A stretch of 39,937 nucleotides of DNA from Corynebacterium sp. HMSC29G08 (GCF_001806875.1 NZ_KV786257.1:1-39937), one strand, 5' to 3'. Shown: positions 7,447 to 14,832, counted from the stretch's first letter. Program-made: numbers and translations. Notes: generated from the letters alone by a model not told the origin.

Positions 7447-9542
7447 CGATCGACAGAGCCGGCATCGCCGGAAAAGTCGGGAAGCCACGGGTCGATCTCG
7501 GTGTCTGTGCGGTGCGCGGCTTTCGGAGCGAGCAGGGCAAGCATCGTCGAGTCAGCGCGGTCTTCAGCGGTACGCGCCATCGCGTCCCAATGCCGTTGCT
7601 GGCCTTTGCGCGCGAAGATGTACTGGAAGTGCTCCTTGACCACCTCGCGGTTTAAGGGGCAGTCCAGGGTGCGGTGGTCTTGCAGGTACAACTCCAACAA
7701 CCGGTCAAGGTGGTCTTCGTCCCAGCCGGCGAGGCGGTCAAGGTGCGCGAGCGTGCGGATCCGGACGTTGAAACGCGGTTCCGCGAGATAGAGCTCGACC
7801 AAGCGCTGAAATTCTTCGTCGACACCGGCGGTGTCGCCAGCGCCGCCGGTGTCGACGAGAACCGGGATCCACGCATCGATGCCCAGCTTTTCATGGCGGC
7901 GTGCGTACTTGTCGGCGAACAGGCGAAGCATAGACAGATCGCGCTCGCAGTCTGCCGTTTCTGCGATGGCGTCCCAGTGCCGCTGCTTCCCTTTAGCTGC
8001 AAACAATTGGTGGAAGTATTCCTTGTAGGTCTCCCTGTCACTGTGGTCGCCGAGAGTGCGGTGGTCCAGGTTGTAGAGCTCCAGCATCCGGTCAAGAAAT
8101 TTTTCCTTACTGCCTACAACTTTTTCCATCGCGAAGAAGATACGATTGCGAAAACGCGAGGTCGGAACCTGCAGGTAGTAGGTCTCGAACGCGTCAAAAA
8201 AGCGGCTATGCTTCGCTTTTGTGAATTCCCACACGGTGGCGATGACGCTGTCTTTTTCAAACATGGTGAATTCGGGCAGGCGGAGCACGTCGGCGAATCC
8301 GACAGCGTACTGCTCGAGTACGTCATCCGAGAGTGATCCGTGTCGCGTCGGAACGGGCCAGGGCAGCCCTGCTGCCCGCGCGACAATCGAGGCGGTCGTG
8401 TCCCATTCGAATCGTGCTTCCTCTGGCACTGTCTCCAACGCCTGCTGTGGGGATACGGCCTCGCCATCCAAGGTGCGCACCCAGGAAGTTATGCCCCGTT
8501 CTGCCAACGTGTCGCTGAACGACCTCGCCCGGGAGCTCAGCCAAACGACATCGTCGTAACTTTCGGTTGTGTTGGCTAGGAGATCCCAGTGTCGCTGCGA
8601 ACCCTCGTTGAAGAACGTGTAGGCAAAGCGTCCCTTCACCACGCCCATGCACGGATCGAGCAGGTACAGCTGGGCCAGCCGGTCAAGGTATTCCTCCCTG
8701 CCGCCCGCCATACCTGTTAACTGCTCCAAAAATCGGTGGCGGTGGCTCGGGAAGAGCCGATAATAATTCTCGATCGTGCTAAAGAACCCGTCATGTTCCG
8801 GGGTGAAATAGGGGCGGATCGCGTCGAAGAATTCGCTGTCGTTCACGCGGAGCTCGATCACGGTGGGAAGGCCGTCGACATACTGCGCCAAGCGCTCATC
8901 GGTGATCGTGGCCTCGCTAGGCGGATTCACATCGTTAACGGGAACCGGCAGCCCAGCGGCGTGGGCGGTGCGGTCTGCGCGCCGGAGGCCGAGCGCGTCG
9001 GCCTCCGCAAAGATGCTGGAATCGTCGCGTGGTCTGGAGCGTTCCGCCAGGAATTCACGTCGCGTCATGCCGGGAATCCACGGCTTCACCCATGTGTCCA
9101 GCCGCTGTTCGGCGGTGAAGAACTCGGTTTTGAGCGACTCTAAATCCTCCATGTCCGCGCTTTGCGCCATCGCATCCCAATGTCGCTGCGCCCCCTTAGC
9201 CGCAAACAAGTGGTGGAAGCACTTAGCAATCGTCTGCTCGCCAGGTTCGGCGCCGATCGTGCGGTGGTCTGCCAAATAGAGCTCCAGCATCCTGCCCAGA
9301 AGCGCCTCATCGTGCCCCGCAATCCGCTTTAATGCCAAGAACGCGCGGAGCCGAAAGGGGTAGCGGGGTTCTTTCAAATAGGCCGCCGAAATCGCGTCGA
9401 AATGTTCGACGTGGGACTTATTGACGTGTTCGAGCACGGTGTGCATGGCGCCGGTGAGCTCGGTCAGGTCGGAAGAAGTCCGATCAAGTTTTCGCTCCAT
9501 CTCGCGCACGGCGGACGTGACGGTATCGTCTGGCTCAGTCAT
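7398..9542 (-). CDS. Four-fold repeat protein with RHWD motifs, family not recognised
   Basis: A soluble-looking protein of 714 residues with no signal peptide or membrane segment. It is built from four related units at about 46-157, 251-357, 446-560 and 577-688. Each unit reads roughly (F/E)-Y-Y-L-x-x-P-x-x-R-x-R, L-D-R-L-L-E-L-Y-L-x-D-H-R-T-L-G, then A-A-K-G-x-Q-R-H-W-D-A-M-A-x-T-A and ends near W-(I/L)-P. The Q-R-H-W-D motif occurs at 119-123, 316-320, 520-524 and 649-653 (S-Q-R-H-W-D in unit 2). Units 1-2 and 2-3 are joined by a shared linker, A-A-G-L-P-x-P-V. Unit 2 is the most divergent, unit 4 lacks the linker. Helical character is likely throughout. I assign no function. The ATG at 9542 is chosen because TAGTGT lies seven bases upstream; a GTG at 9551 is possible. 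It converges with rplE, and part of unit 4 is duplicated as a pseudogene at 9904-10126. Confidence 0.85.
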   Translation of the reverse strand: MTEPDDTVTSAVREMERKLDRTSSDLTELTGAMHTVLEHVNKSHVEHFDAISAAYLKEPRYPFRLRAFLALKRIAGHDEALLGRMLELYLADHRTIGAEPGEQTIAKCFHHLFAAKGAQRHWDAMAQSADMEDLESLKTEFFTAEQRLDTWVKPWIPGMTRREFLAERSRPRDDSSIFAEADALGLRRADRTAHAAGLPVPVNDVNPPSEATITDERLAQYVDGLPTVIELRVNDSEFFDAIRPYFTPEHDGFFSTIENYYRLFPSHRHRFLEQLTGMAGGREEYLDRLAQLYLLDPCMGVVKGRFAYTFFNEGSQRHWDLLANTTESYDDVVWLSSRARSFSDTLAERGITSWVRTLDGEAVSPQQALETVPEEARFEWDTTASIVARAAGLPWPVPTRHGSLSDDVLEQYAVGFADVLRLPEFTMFEKDSVIATVWEFTKAKHSRFFDAFETYYLQVPTSRFRNRIFFAMEKVVGSKEKFLDRMLELYNLDHRTLGDHSDRETYKEYFHQLFAAKGKQRHWDAIAETADCERDLSMLRLFADKYARRHEKLGIDAWIPVLVDTGGAGDTAGVDEEFQRLVELYLAEPRFNVRIRTLAHLDRLAGWDEDHLDRLLELYLQDHRTLDCPLNREVVKEHFQYIFARKGQQRHWDAMARTAEDRADSTMLALLAPKAAHRTDTEIDPWLPDFSGDAGSVDRDAQQAFVDLHIAPIT

Positions 9543-9549
9543 GCAGACC

Positions 9550-9555
9550 ACACTA
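9550..9555 (-). promoter_or_regulatory. -10 box TAGTGT, predicted leaderless start of the RHWD-repeat gene
   Basis: Minus-strand TAGTGT is followed by seven bases and the ATG at 9542, with no Shine-Dalgarno. It is a weaker match to TANNNT promoters than others in the window. Confidence 0.35.
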
Positions 9556-9561
9556 TGGCAA

Positions 9562-9606
9562 GTCGACTATTCCGTTAGGTTCACGTCGACTATTCCGGCA
9601 GGTTTA
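9562..9606. repeat. Two tandem 22-bp repeats in the divergent control region
   Basis: GTCGACTATTCCG starts both copies (9562 and 9585, period 23), each ending in AGGTT(C/T)A. They lie between the RHWD-repeat gene and the DUF4143 remnant and could be operator or promoter elements of the once-intact ATPase gene. Confidence 0.6.
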
Positions 9607-9620
9607 GCCATTTTCGCAGT

Positions 9621-9926
9621 ATGCAGACCTATCGGCCGCGAATCGTGGACCGACTCTTGGACACCTATTTGGCGGCATCCCCTGCCGTGCAATTGGCGGG
9701 TGCCCATGCCTCGGGGAAGATCACAACTGGTCTGCAGGCGGCATCCTCGGTGGCTCAAATTGACCGTATGGGAACCGGTATTGACCGGGAGGCTGACGTT
9801 GCTGAGCTGTTGGTTGAAGGATATTTGGACAATCTCGCAGAGAACGAGTTCCCCTTCGTGGGTGGGCCACGTAGATCTCCGCAACGGTTCCTGCATTTTG
9901 TCCGCGCGTACGCTCGCGCACGTTGA
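9621..9926 (+). pseudogene. N-terminal remnant of an AAA ATPase of the DUF4143 type
   Basis: The open frame begins M-Q-T-Y-R-P-R-I-V-D-R-L-L, then A-V-Q-L-A-G-A-H-A-S-G-K-I-T-T, then A-S-S-V-A-Q-I-D. This matches the start of AAA_14/DUF4143 ATPases, which are normally around 400 residues. Only about the first 75 residues are recognisable. The Walker A is degenerate: the family normally has G-P-x-x-x-G-K-T-T-T, and here the first K-T pair is K-I. After roughly 9860 the frame runs into unrelated sequence and the copied RHWD-gene fragment. It is a broken gene; what little protein could be made would lack Walker B, the sensors and the DUF4143 domain. Confidence 0.68.
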
Positions 9927-10126
9927 CCGCCTCGCCGGTTGGGACGAAGACCACCTTGACCGGTTGTTGGAGTTGTACCTGCAAGACCACCGCACCCTGG
10001 ACTGCCCCTTAAACCGCGAGGTGGCCAAAGGAGCACTTCCAGTACATCTTCGCGCGCAAGGGCCAGCAACGGCATTCGGACGCCCAGCAGGCTTTTGTCG
10101 ACCTGCACATAGCGCCAATAACGTAA
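9904..10126 (+). pseudogene. Truncated inverted copy of the 3' end of the RHWD-repeat gene
   Basis: This region repeats, on the opposite strand, the coding sequence of unit 4 of the RHWD protein (R-T-L-A-H-V-D-R-L-A-G-W-D-E-D onwards). Bases 9904-10077 match 7589-7760 with a few substitutions and one extra A near 10028 that shifts the frame. Then about 140 bases are missing between two GGGACGC-like sites. The rest (10078-10126 to the stop codon) is identical to 7398-7446. It has no start of its own and is not expected to be functional. Confidence 0.85.
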
Positions 10127-10208
10127 GCCCCCGCGACCTCGGTGTGAAACCGGGTGCGGGGGTTAGCCGTCGTCAAGCGAAAAGCTCAAGCCTTAGGCCT
10201 GCTGCATC
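10078..10208. repeat. 131-bp perfect inverted repeat, right arm
   Basis: Reverse complement of 7316-7446, including the last 16 bases of rplE in reverse, the GC-rich hairpin (10128-10162) and the end of the RHWD gene. The arms enclose about 2.6 kb. The sequence beyond 10208 does not continue into rplE. Confidence 0.93.
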
Positions 10209-10225
10209 CCTTCCTTATAGCTTTG

Positions 10226-10249
10226 AGCCCCTCTGTCGAGGGGCTTTTT
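10226..10249 (+). terminator. Rho-independent terminator
   Basis: AGCCCCTC (10226-10233), loop TGTC, GAGGGGCT (10238-10245) followed by five Ts counted from the stem end. A textbook intrinsic terminator on the plus strand. It probably once terminated the rplE transcript before the inverted segment was placed between them. Confidence 0.88.
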
Positions 10250-10343
10250 GCTTGTTACTTGCTTGCTTTTGCTTGCCGACGTTCGTGGCGTAGTTTACGA
10301 TCGCGGCTAGATTGTTGCCCCTGTCACCTTTAGAAGGTTATTT

Positions 10344-11873
10344 ATGTCTTTCTTTTCCCGCAGCGCAATCATCGCGCCAAAGGAGTTTAACCGCTGGCTG
10401 ATCCCGCCAGCAACACTGGCCATCCACCTGTCCATTGGTCAGGTCTACGCCTTCTCCGTGTTTAAGCGCCCAATGATGGAGCACTTCACCGTGGGTGAGG
10501 TTGCCGTCGGCTGGATTTTCTCTCTTGCCATTTTGATGCTCGGTATTTCTTCCGCCCTGTTTGGCACGTGGGTTGAGCGAGTCGGACCGCGCGCGTCCAT
10601 GGCAGTCTCTGGCGCCCTGTGGGTGGTTGGCTTCTTCGTGGCCACCATCGGCATTATGACGGGCCAGCTCTGGCTTGTTTATGTGGGCTACGGCTTCATT
10701 GGCGGTATCGGCTTGGGCATTGGCTATATCTCCCCGGTGTCCACGCTGATGAAGTGGTTCCCTGACCGCCCGGGCCTGGCAACTGGCCTGGCCATCATGG
10801 GCTTCGGCGGCGGCGCGCTGATTGCGTCGCCGGTGTCCAACCGCATGATGGAGTTCTTCGGCGGCGGCGCTGAGGTTGCAAACCGTGCAGTTGGCCTGCA
10901 GCCGACCTTCCTGACCCTGGCGATTCTCTACCTGGTGGTTATCGCCCTGGGTGCGTACGCGATCCGCCTGCCTCACCCGGACTGGGCCCCGGCCGGCTAT
11001 GACCCGTCGAAGGCGAAGAAGTCCTCGCTGAAGACTGCGGGCAACGTCTCTGCTGACAACGCGGTCAAGACCCCGCAATTCTGGTTCCTCTGGGTGATCC
11101 TGTTCTGCAACATCACCGCTGGCATTGGCATCCTGGAGAACGCTGCGCCGATGATCCAGGACTTCTTCCCGGCAATCACCGCCGGCGCCGCAGCTGGCTT
11201 CGTGGGTCTTTTGTCCCTGACTAACATGGGCGGCCGTTTTGTGTGGTCCACGGCGTCTGACATCATCGGCCGCAAGAACATTTACATGGTGTACCTGGGC
11301 CTGGGCCTGCTGCTGTACCTGGCACTGGCCACGGCCGGCGCGGCCAACCTGGCAATCTTTGTTATCTGTGCTCTGATCATCCTGTCCTTCTATGGTGGCG
11401 GCTTTGCCACAATCCCGGCGTACCTGCGTGACCTCTTCGGCGTCTACCAGGTCGGCGCTATCCACGGCCGTCTGCTCACCGCATGGTCCGCGGCTGGCGT
11501 GGCTGGCCCGCTGATTGTCAACATGGTTGTGGAGTCCCAGGCGGCGCGCGGCAATGAGGGTCCGGAGCTGTACAAGCTGTCGCTATTCATCATGTGTGGC
11601 CTGCTGGCTGTTGGTTTGATTGCTAACCTGCTGGTCCGCCCGGTTGCTGAGCGCTGGATGGAGGACCCGGAAGTGGTCAAGGCTAAGGCTGATGCTGACC
11701 GTCAGTCCGTCCTGGATGCAGAGGCCGAGGCTGAGCGCGACGGCCACTCGAATGGTTACTCCGGTGGCGTCCACGCCACGGTTTCCATGGTGCTGGCACT
11801 GTTTATCGGTGCGTCGCTGCTCTACGGCCTGTGGGAGACCATTGTGAAGGCATCTGGCATGTTCATTGGCTAG
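10344..11873 (+). CDS. OFA-family MFS transporter (oxalate/formate antiporter type) with fused C-terminal helix
   Basis: A 509-residue major facilitator of the oxalate:formate antiporter family with about 12 membrane helices. The N-terminus W-L-I-P-P-A-T-L-A-I-H-L-S-I-G-Q-V-Y-A-F-S-V-F and G-G-I-G-L-G-I-G-Y-I-S-P-V are typical. A charged cytoplasmic tail (about 445-480) leads to an additional hydrophobic segment ending L-L-Y-G-L-W-E-T-I-V-K-A-S-G-M-F, which resembles the separate 'MFS transporter small subunit' encoded beside other OFA genes. Start ATG 10344 has AGAAGG six bases upstream. The transported acid is unproven; the neighbouring FNT channel and fdhD favour formate or a related carboxylate. 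It is followed by its own terminator. Confidence 0.88.
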   Translation: MSFFSRSAIIAPKEFNRWLIPPATLAIHLSIGQVYAFSVFKRPMMEHFTVGEVAVGWIFSLAILMLGISSALFGTWVERVGPRASMAVSGALWVVGFFVATIGIMTGQLWLVYVGYGFIGGIGLGIGYISPVSTLMKWFPDRPGLATGLAIMGFGGGALIASPVSNRMMEFFGGGAEVANRAVGLQPTFLTLAILYLVVIALGAYAIRLPHPDWAPAGYDPSKAKKSSLKTAGNVSADNAVKTPQFWFLWVILFCNITAGIGILENAAPMIQDFFPAITAGAAAGFVGLLSLTNMGGRFVWSTASDIIGRKNIYMVYLGLGLLLYLALATAGAANLAIFVICALIILSFYGGGFATIPAYLRDLFGVYQVGAIHGRLLTAWSAAGVAGPLIVNMVVESQAARGNEGPELYKLSLFIMCGLLAVGLIANLLVRPVAERWMEDPEVVKAKADADRQSVLDAEAEAERDGHSNGYSGGVHATVSMVLALFIGASLLYGLWETIVKASGMFIG

Positions 11874-11887
11874 TTGGCTTCTTGCTT

Positions 11888-11919
11888 GGCGGTCCGTACG
11901 TTGGTGCGGGCCGCTTTTT
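11888..11919 (+). terminator. Rho-independent terminator of the OFA transporter gene
   Basis: GCGGTCCG (11889-11896) pairs with CGGGCCGC (11907-11914), with one G-U pair, followed by TTTTT. It starts about 15 bases after the stop codon. Confidence 0.85.
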
Positions 11920-11983
11920 GTTGCTTGTGTGGGTAACGGGAGTACCCTCTTGGGACTGGTGGGGTTTGATTTTGGGGTCAAAG

Positions 11984-11999
11984 TGTGATGTTAATCACA
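11984..11999. promoter_or_regulatory. GlxR/CRP-type operator
   Basis: TGTGATGTTAATCACA is a perfect TGTGA-N6-TCACA palindrome, the consensus recognised by the cAMP-dependent global regulator GlxR of corynebacteria. It lies 145 bases before the HNH gene start and 110 bases after the OFA stop, behind its terminator. The regulated promoter would be that of the HNH gene. A TTGACA at 12006 follows it but lacks a matching -10. Confidence 0.6.
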
Positions 12000-12144
12000 G
12001 AAAATTTGACAGCGACCTGGGGTTTTGACGGTTTTGAGCCGAAAAATGGGGTTTGGGTGTGGATTTCGTTCTTAAGGTACTAAGCAAAGTTCTTAACGAC
12101 GCCTAAAACGCCTCAGCCACAAGTACCGGAAAGGAGGGGCGAAC

Positions 12145-13686
12145 ATGACAACAGAATTGACGCGGTTGGTGGAAACGCTAGGCTCCGTTCTGCTGCGGAT
12201 CCGCGACATGTTCGCTGACCCGGACCAGGTGCAGTTTGTGGACGTTTACGAGGACATGGAGCGCCTCGAAGGCTTCATTGCCGCCAAGGGGCTGATCGAC
12301 GCTTCGTTCGCAGCTATTTGTGAACGCGATGAGGCCGGACGTCTGGTTGGGGCCAAGCACGCCACTGCGTATTTGAAGGAGCGCCTCGGCTGCAGCCCGA
12401 AGGATGCGTATGACCGGCTCGCTAGGGGGCGGGATTTGTTTGGGGAGCCGGTGGTTCCAGAGGGAGATGATCTCTTCGGTGCTGCTCCGGGGGCTGGTGG
12501 AGTTGACGATGAAGCGGAACAGGAACGGCAGCGCCAGGAGCGGGAGCGCCAGGAGCAGCGTGAGCGCGCACGTAAGGCGCAGCGGGAGGCGCGCCAGCGC
12601 GCTGAGAAGATCAATGCCGCCAAGCAGGAGGCGATCCGCCAAGAGCTCGACGAGCTTGTGAAAGAGGCACTCGGGGAGCGTTTGCGTTTGCTCAACGACG
12701 CTTTGCGTGAAGCCGACTCCCGCGACGTCGTGGACCTTCGACGCCTAGTCCGCAGCTGGGTGGATCGTGAGAACCGTCGCGCGCGCCGTGGCGGATTAAA
12801 CCCCAATGTGGGTATGGAACACCGCTCCGTCACGTTTGGCAGGCAGCGTTCGGACGGCAACTATGACGTGCGCATGGTCCTGCCAGCAAGCGATATGGCA
12901 CTGCTCAAGGCCTACCTGGACAAAGGGTTGGCGCCCAACTCGAATCTGCCGGAAGGTGTGGAAGACTACAGGACGCCGACGCAGCGTCGATACGACCAGT
13001 TCGCCCGCATGCTCAGGCATGTGGACCACTGCGACAAGCCCACCTCTGACCGTGGCTGCGCTTCGGTTGTGGTGTCAGTGACGCTTGACCAGCTTGCGGA
13101 CGCTGACGCGCATACCAAATTCCAAACCAACACCGGCATCGAACTGTCACCCTTCGACCTGGTTCGACTGGGCATGGATGGCACCCCAGACTTCGTCCTT
13201 ACTATTGACGCCGCAACGTCGACCCCCTTAAACCTCTACCGCACCCACCGCACGGCATCGATCGAGCAACGCATCACCTTGCTTGCAGTCCACGGGGTGT
13301 GTGCCTGGGTGGGATGCAATGTGCCGCTGAGTGAAAGCGAAGCGCACCACATCACGTCCTGGATCAGGGGCGGAAATACCGACATAGGAAACCTCGCCCC
13401 GCTGTGTAGACACCATCACCGGCGTAACAATGACCAGCAAGACAATAGGTACAACACCAGCCACGTGGAATCGGAACCTGGAACCGGCAGAGTTGGGGTG
13501 CGGCGAGACGCTGAAAACGTGCTTGAGTTCAACACCTCAACAGGAGCGCAGCAGGCTGCTGCCGCCAAACTTCGGCGACAGTACCGTGCCCGGGGTGACG
13601 TGAGTAGCAGTGATGATTCAGGTGGCGCTGCGGACCCACCGCCCAACCAATCAGAATTTACGGGCTACGCCAACTCGCCGGCGTAG
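12145..13686 (+). CDS. DUF222/HNH endonuclease-type protein (13E12 family)
   Basis: A 513-residue protein of the actinobacterial DUF222-HNH family, often present in several copies and possibly linked to group II intron or mobile element ancestry. The N-terminal DUF222 part contains A-T-A-Y-L-K-E-R-L-G. A strongly charged Q/E/R-rich predicted coiled coil follows (about 125-190). The HNH nuclease module near the C-terminus shows C-A-W-V-G-C, A-H-H (400-402), W-x-x-G-G-x-T, N-L-A-P-L-C-R-H-H-H, so metal and catalytic residues are all present. AAGGAGG (12131-12137) seven bases before the ATG fixes the start. Its end overlaps the convergent fdhD by 22 bases. DNA cleavage is likely, the biological role is not established. 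Confidence 0.88.
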   Translation: MTTELTRLVETLGSVLLRIRDMFADPDQVQFVDVYEDMERLEGFIAAKGLIDASFAAICERDEAGRLVGAKHATAYLKERLGCSPKDAYDRLARGRDLFGEPVVPEGDDLFGAAPGAGGVDDEAEQERQRQERERQEQRERARKAQREARQRAEKINAAKQEAIRQELDELVKEALGERLRLLNDALREADSRDVVDLRRLVRSWVDRENRRARRGGLNPNVGMEHRSVTFGRQRSDGNYDVRMVLPASDMALLKAYLDKGLAPNSNLPEGVEDYRTPTQRRYDQFARMLRHVDHCDKPTSDRGCASVVVSVTLDQLADADAHTKFQTNTGIELSPFDLVRLGMDGTPDFVLTIDAATSTPLNLYRTHRTASIEQRITLLAVHGVCAWVGCNVPLSESEAHHITSWIRGGNTDIGNLAPLCRHHHRRNNDQQDNRYNTSHVESEPGTGRVGVRRDAENVLEFNTSTGAQQAAAAKLRRQYRARGDVSSSDDSGGAADPPPNQSEFTGYANSPA

Positions 13687-14492
13687 AGATTGAAACGGTC
13701 ACCACGCGTGAACCCCGCAAGCGCCATGTTCGCTTCGCGTGCGAGTTCAACCGCAAGCGACGAAGCTGCAGAGACCGCCACCAATGCAGGGAAGCCCGCC
13801 ATAGCGGCCTTTTGCACGAGTTCGAAAGAGGCGCGTGAGCTCATGACGAGGATGAGGTTGTGGGCGGGGAGGGCGTTGTTAAGCAGCAAGTGCCCAATGA
13901 CCTTATCGGCGGCGTTGTGGCGGCCGATGTCTTCGCGCACAACGATCGGGTTGCCCTCAAGGTCGAAGGCGCCTGCCGCGTGGATGCCGCCAGTTTTGCG
14001 GAATTGCTGCTGATGCGCGGCGAGGCGATCGGGTAGGGACATGACTAACTCCGGGTCCAGCTTGATTGGCTGAATTGGGTCGTGGGTGCGGTGCAGGAGC
14101 TCTGAGATCGACTGGGTGCCACATACCCCGCAGGCGCTGGTGGTTGGGGTCAGGCGGATGAAATCCGGAGTCAGTGGTTTCGCGCTCGGCGCAAGGTCAA
14201 TGTCAAGCAGGTTGTACGTGTTGGTGCCCTCAGGGTTTTGGGATCCGGCGCAGTAGCGCGCAGTAATCACATCCTCGGCACGCTTGATCAGGCCTTCGGC
14301 GTACAGCCACCCGTGCGCAAGCTCGATATCGTGGCCCGGGGTGCGCATGGTGGTGTTGACGGTTTCCCCGCCCGTGCGAAGCTCTAGCGGCTCCTCGACC
14401 GTCACGGTGTCCGCGCGGGTGTCGGTGACAAACCCGCCTTTCGGCCTGCGGGTGACCTTGGTAACTGCGAAGCGGCGATTAATCCTGCTCAT
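13665..14492 (-). CDS. fdhD: Formate dehydrogenase accessory sulfurtransferase
   Basis: 275 residues. FdhD moves sulfur from a cysteine desulfurase to the molybdenum cofactor of formate dehydrogenase, which is inactive without it. The sulfur-carrying C-G-V-C pair is intact at Cys121 and Cys124, within S-A-C-G-V-C-G-T-Q-S. The conserved E-D-I-G-R-H-N-A-A-D-K and the V-M-S-S-R-A-S-F-E-L-V-Q-K-A-A segment are present too. It lies three bases after the DUF6457 gene, so the two form an operon. In other corynebacteria fdhF, the catalytic subunit, lies in this same cluster between rplE and rpsH. Here no fdhF is present in the window, so its client must be encoded elsewhere or has been lost. Confidence 0.96.
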   Translation of the reverse strand: MSRINRRFAVTKVTRRPKGGFVTDTRADTVTVEEPLELRTGGETVNTTMRTPGHDIELAHGWLYAEGLIKRAEDVITARYCAGSQNPEGTNTYNLLDIDLAPSAKPLTPDFIRLTPTTSACGVCGTQSISELLHRTHDPIQPIKLDPELVMSLPDRLAAHQQQFRKTGGIHAAGAFDLEGNPIVVREDIGRHNAADKVIGHLLLNNALPAHNLILVMSSRASFELVQKAAMAGFPALVAVSAASSLAVELAREANMALAGFTRGDRFNLYAGELA

Positions 14493-14495
14493 GGG

Positions 14496-14765
14496 TTATT
14501 TCTTGTAGTTGTCCACCATGGTGTTGACACGTTCAATGAGGCAGCGGACCTCCTGGATATCCGCACCTTTGGCGCCGGCCGCAAGGCCGACGATGAACGC
14601 CGTGGTCGGTGCCGCCGGACGCGAAGGGCCGTTGTGGGCTACTGCGGCGGTGAGATCCAAAATATCGCCGACAAGCGCCTGCACAAGCTGCGGGTCAACG
14701 CCCAGCTCCTCAGCAGCGTCACGCAGCCAGGCGTGGGTGGTGTGCAGCGATTCCTTTTCAGCCAT
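14496..14765 (-). CDS. DUF6457 small protein, fdhD partner
   Basis: An 89-residue mostly helical acidic protein with W-L-R-D-A-A-E-E-L-G-V-D, L-D-L-T-A-A-V-A-H and P-A-A-P-T-T-A-F-I-V-G-L-A-A-G. These match the DUF6457 family, found beside fdhD or molybdenum-cofactor genes in actinobacteria. Its function is not known; by association it may help FdhD or the formate dehydrogenase mature. The ATG at 14765 has TAGAGT seven bases upstream and no ribosome site, which predicts a leaderless mRNA carrying both this gene and fdhD. Confidence 0.8.
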   Translation of the reverse strand: MAEKESLHTTHAWLRDAAEELGVDPQLVQALVGDILDLTAAVAHNGPSRPAAPTTAFIVGLAAGAKGADIQEVRCLIERVNTMVDNYKK

Positions 14766-14772
14766 GCGACCG

Positions 14773-14778
14773 ACTCTA
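14773..14778 (-). promoter_or_regulatory. -10 box TAGAGT, predicted leaderless start of the DUF6457-fdhD operon
   Basis: Minus-strand TAGAGT, seven bases, then the ATG at 14765. No Shine-Dalgarno is present. Confidence 0.5.
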
Positions 14779-14832
14779 GACCCGTTTTCTCCCCCCGCAA
14801 GCCTTAACCGAGCCGACCAGCGCAAACACTGG

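Noticed and set aside
10338..11465. A 375-codon open frame on the minus strand
   Set aside because: Antisense of the OFA transporter, no domain, composition of a shadow frame.
12006..12053. TTGACA (12006-12011) and TTGACG (12025-12030) as -35 boxes of the HNH gene
   Set aside because: Neither has a TATAAT-like hexamer 16-19 bases downstream.
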